Positions 62,302 through 64,000 of a stretch of 64,000 nucleotides of DNA are shown piece by piece; within the stretch, counting starts at the first letter, position 1, and the number at the start of each line of letters is the position of its first letter. Under the pieces are notes generated by a model. That model saw only the letters and a list, made by a program, of their open reading frames with translations, searched no databases and had not been told where the DNA came from. The DNA lies in contig NZ_AP023439.1 of NCBI RefSeq assembly GCF_014701095.1, positions 5,134,001 through 5,198,000 of the forward strand. The letters are read 5' to 3'. This DNA is from Streptomyces tuirus (GTDB lineage: Bacteria > Actinomycetota > Actinomycetes > Streptomycetales > Streptomycetaceae). The translations under genes were made by a program, and so were the position numbers.

Positions 62302-63693
62302 ATGAGCCGTTCCGCACACCCCGCCGGGCCCCGTCACGCCGATGTCCTCCCCGAGGGCCACTACTCCGCCCCGCCCGCCGATCTCAACGCGCTGGACCCC
62401 AAGGTGTGGGCCCAGACCGTGACGCGGGACGAGGACGGAGTCGTGACCGTCGGCGGTATCCCCGTCACCAGGCTCGCCGAGGAGTACGGCACCCCCGCCT
62501 ACGTCCTGGACGAGGCCGACTTCCGGGCCCGCGCGCGGGCCTGGCGCACCGCCTTCGGTGCCGAAGCCGACGTCTTCTACGCCGGCAAGGCGTTCCTCTC
62601 GCGCGCCGTGGTGCGCTGGCTCGACGAGGAGGGGCTGAACGTCGACGTCTGCTCGGGCGGCGAGCTGGCCACCGCCCTCTCCGCCGGCATGCCCGCCGAC
62701 CGCATCGCCTTCCACGGCAACAACAAGTCCGTCGACGAGATCACCCGGGCCGTCGAGGCCGGGGTCGGGCACATCGTCCTGGACTCCTTCCAGGAGATCG
62801 TCCGCGTCGCCCACATCGCGCAGAGCCTCGGCAAGCGGCAGAAGGTCCTCATCCGCATCACCGTCGGCGTCGAGGCCCACACCCACGAGTTCATCGCCAC
62901 GGCCCACGAGGACCAGAAGTTCGGCATCCCGCTGGCCGGCGGGCACGCCGCCGAGGCCGTACGCCGGGCCCTGCAGCTCGACGGGCTGGAGCTCGTCGGC
63001 ATCCACAGCCACATCGGGTCGCAGATCTTCGACATGTCCGGGTTCGAGGTCGCCGCGCACCGGGTCGTCTCGCTCCTGAAGGCCGTCCGCGACGAGCACG
63101 GCGTCGAGCTGCCCGAGATCGACCTCGGCGGCGGACTCGGCATCGCGTACACCAGCGACGACGACCCCCGCGAGCCGCACGAGATCGCCAAGGCGCTCAC
63201 CGAGATCGTCACCAGGGAGTGCGAGGCCGCGAAGCTGCGCACGCCGCGCATCTCCGTCGAGCCCGGGCGCGCCATCGTCGGTCCGACCGCCTTCACGCTC
63301 TACGAGGTCGGCACCATCAAGCCCCTCGAGGGGCTGCGGACCTACGTCTCGGTCGACGGCGGCATGTCGGACAACATCCGCACCGCGCTCTACGACGCCG
63401 AATACAGCATCGCGCTCGTCTCGCGCACCTCCGACGCCGAGCCGATGCTCGCCCGCGTCGTCGGCAAGCACTGCGAGAGCGGGGACATCGTGGTCAAGGA
63501 CGCCTTCCTGCCGTCCGACCTGGCACCGGGTGACCTCGTCGCCGTACCGGCCACCGGCGCGTACTGCCGGTCGATGGCCAGCAACTACAACCACGTGCTC
63601 CGCCCGCCGGTCGTCGCCGTCGACCGCGGTGAGGCGCGGGTGATCGTCCGCCGCGAGACGGAGGAGGACCTGCTGCGTCTCGACGTCGGCTGA
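62302..63693 (+). CDS. lysA: Diaminopimelate decarboxylase
   Basis: A 463-aa PLP-dependent group IV decarboxylase, the last step of lysine biosynthesis (meso-DAP to lysine). The PLP lysine is in VFYAGKAFLS. Others are NVDVCSGGELATAL, HSHIGSQIF, the glycine-rich DLGGGLGIAY, SVEPGRAIVG and GAYCRSMASNYN (Cys near the C-terminus). The length matches Streptomyces LysA. It starts 16 nt after the ArgS-like gene, so they are co-transcribed. Confidence 0.97.
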   Translation: MSRSAHPAGPRHADVLPEGHYSAPPADLNALDPKVWAQTVTRDEDGVVTVGGIPVTRLAEEYGTPAYVLDEADFRARARAWRTAFGAEADVFYAGKAFLSRAVVRWLDEEGLNVDVCSGGELATALSAGMPADRIAFHGNNKSVDEITRAVEAGVGHIVLDSFQEIVRVAHIAQSLGKRQKVLIRITVGVEAHTHEFIATAHEDQKFGIPLAGGHAAEAVRRALQLDGLELVGIHSHIGSQIFDMSGFEVAAHRVVSLLKAVRDEHGVELPEIDLGGGLGIAYTSDDDPREPHEIAKALTEIVTRECEAAKLRTPRISVEPGRAIVGPTAFTLYEVGTIKPLEGLRTYVSVDGGMSDNIRTALYDAEYSIALVSRTSDAEPMLARVVGKHCESGDIVVKDAFLPSDLAPGDLVAVPATGAYCRSMASNYNHVLRPPVVAVDRGEARVIVRRETEEDLLRLDVG

Positions 63694-63717
63694 ACGGCAG
63701 AAGGCCTGGACCTTGAA

Positions 63718-63850
63718 GCCGAGAGCCGTGAGCGGAGGCCCAGAGCCGAGAGCCGAAGGCCGAGAGCCGTGAGCGGAGGCCCACAGCCGAGAGCCGAAGG
63801 CCGAAAGCCGTGAGTCGAAGGCCCAGAGCCGAAGGCCGTGAGCCGAAAGC
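63718..63850 (+). repeat. 41-bp imperfect tandem repeat downstream of lysA
   Basis: A unit beginning GAGAGCCGTGAGCGG recurs at 63721, 63762 and 63803 (period 41), with a shortened copy at 63831. No gene lies in 63694-63994, which also contains the next gene's probable promoter. Confidence 0.85.
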
Positions 63851-63994
63851 CAGCAAGCGGGCGGCGGAAGATCTCCTGTCTGCCGCCCGCGTGAAAATGA
63901 AATAGACATCTCACGATCCGGACCGGGGGCAGAAACTCCCGTCCGGTGAGTGAGACTGGTTCCACCGTAGACGGTAAAGAGGAAACGAGGTCGG

Positions 63995-64000
63995 ATGATG
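63995..64000 (+). CDS. Start codon of the next gene (probably homoserine dehydrogenase by synteny)
   Basis: ATGATG at the very end follows AGGAAACGAGG at ribosome-site distance. In Streptomyces lysA is followed by hom. Only two codons are visible, so identity is inference from synteny. Confidence 0.3.

Noticed and set aside
61711..63909. Long minus-strand frame opposite lysA
   Set aside because: Shadow of lysA and of the 41-bp tandem repeat; no recognisable motif.

Overview
The window is high-GC actinobacterial DNA (roughly 72% GC by eye, strong GC3 bias, GTG/TTG starts, ATGA/GTGA coupled operons) and reads as a Streptomyces chromosome. Recognisable core genes include a kgd-type 2-oxoglutarate dehydrogenase, lon with an HspR-type operator, a cvn conservon, SEDS/PBP sporulation or division genes, Ku/LigD-Pol and lysA.

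1-34.9 kb is core chromosome. In order: 5' part of kgd (- strand); a coupled response regulator/histidine kinase pair; a methyltransferase-like protein; a rhomboid-like membrane protein; an apparently frameshifted GNAT gene; lon; a MarR regulator; a PP2C-like protein; the conservon cvnABCD with an FAD monooxygenase; a secreted NlpC/P60 hydrolase; a TetR regulator near an AurF-type diiron oxygenase; a lipoprotein; a DUF3291-like protein; an FtsW-like SEDS protein coupled to a penicillin-binding protein; a secreted SH3 protein; a lipoprotein/orphan kinase pair; a dual-specificity phosphatase; a NERD protein; divergent ligD-Pol and ku; an MBL-fold hydrolase; an Asp23 protein and a DUF7144-like membrane protein.

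35.0-41.8 kb is accessory and partly decayed. It holds a two-gene operon (Cys-rich small protein plus NodU/TobZ-type carbamoyltransferase), a lower-GC two-TM protein, an IS5-type transposase fragment, the C-terminal stub of a tyrosine integrase, a second NERD protein, a gene broken by an in-frame TAG, and a duplicated tRNA-terminator/att segment.

41.76-59.99 kb is an about 18.2-kb actinomycete integrative and conjugative element (AICE). Its ends are a 42-bp perfect direct repeat of the 3' half of tRNA-Arg(CCG), and the intact tRNA lies at the right end. It encodes a regulatory module (GntR, HD, NUDIX, XRE-PLD), an operator-controlled leader, Spd-like small proteins, an FtsK-type DNA translocase, SSB, a prim-pol, a helicase, iteron-like repeats, Xis and Int. 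Near the left end is lower-GC convergent cargo: a SLATT/DUF4231-like membrane protein and an OLD-like ATPase with a TOPRIM/DUF4435-like C-terminus. This is my best candidate for an undescribed (probably anti-phage) system.

60.0-64 kb is core again: tRNA-Arg(CCG), a receiver-domain protein, an ArgS-derived protein lacking the synthetase core, lysA, and the start codon of the next gene.
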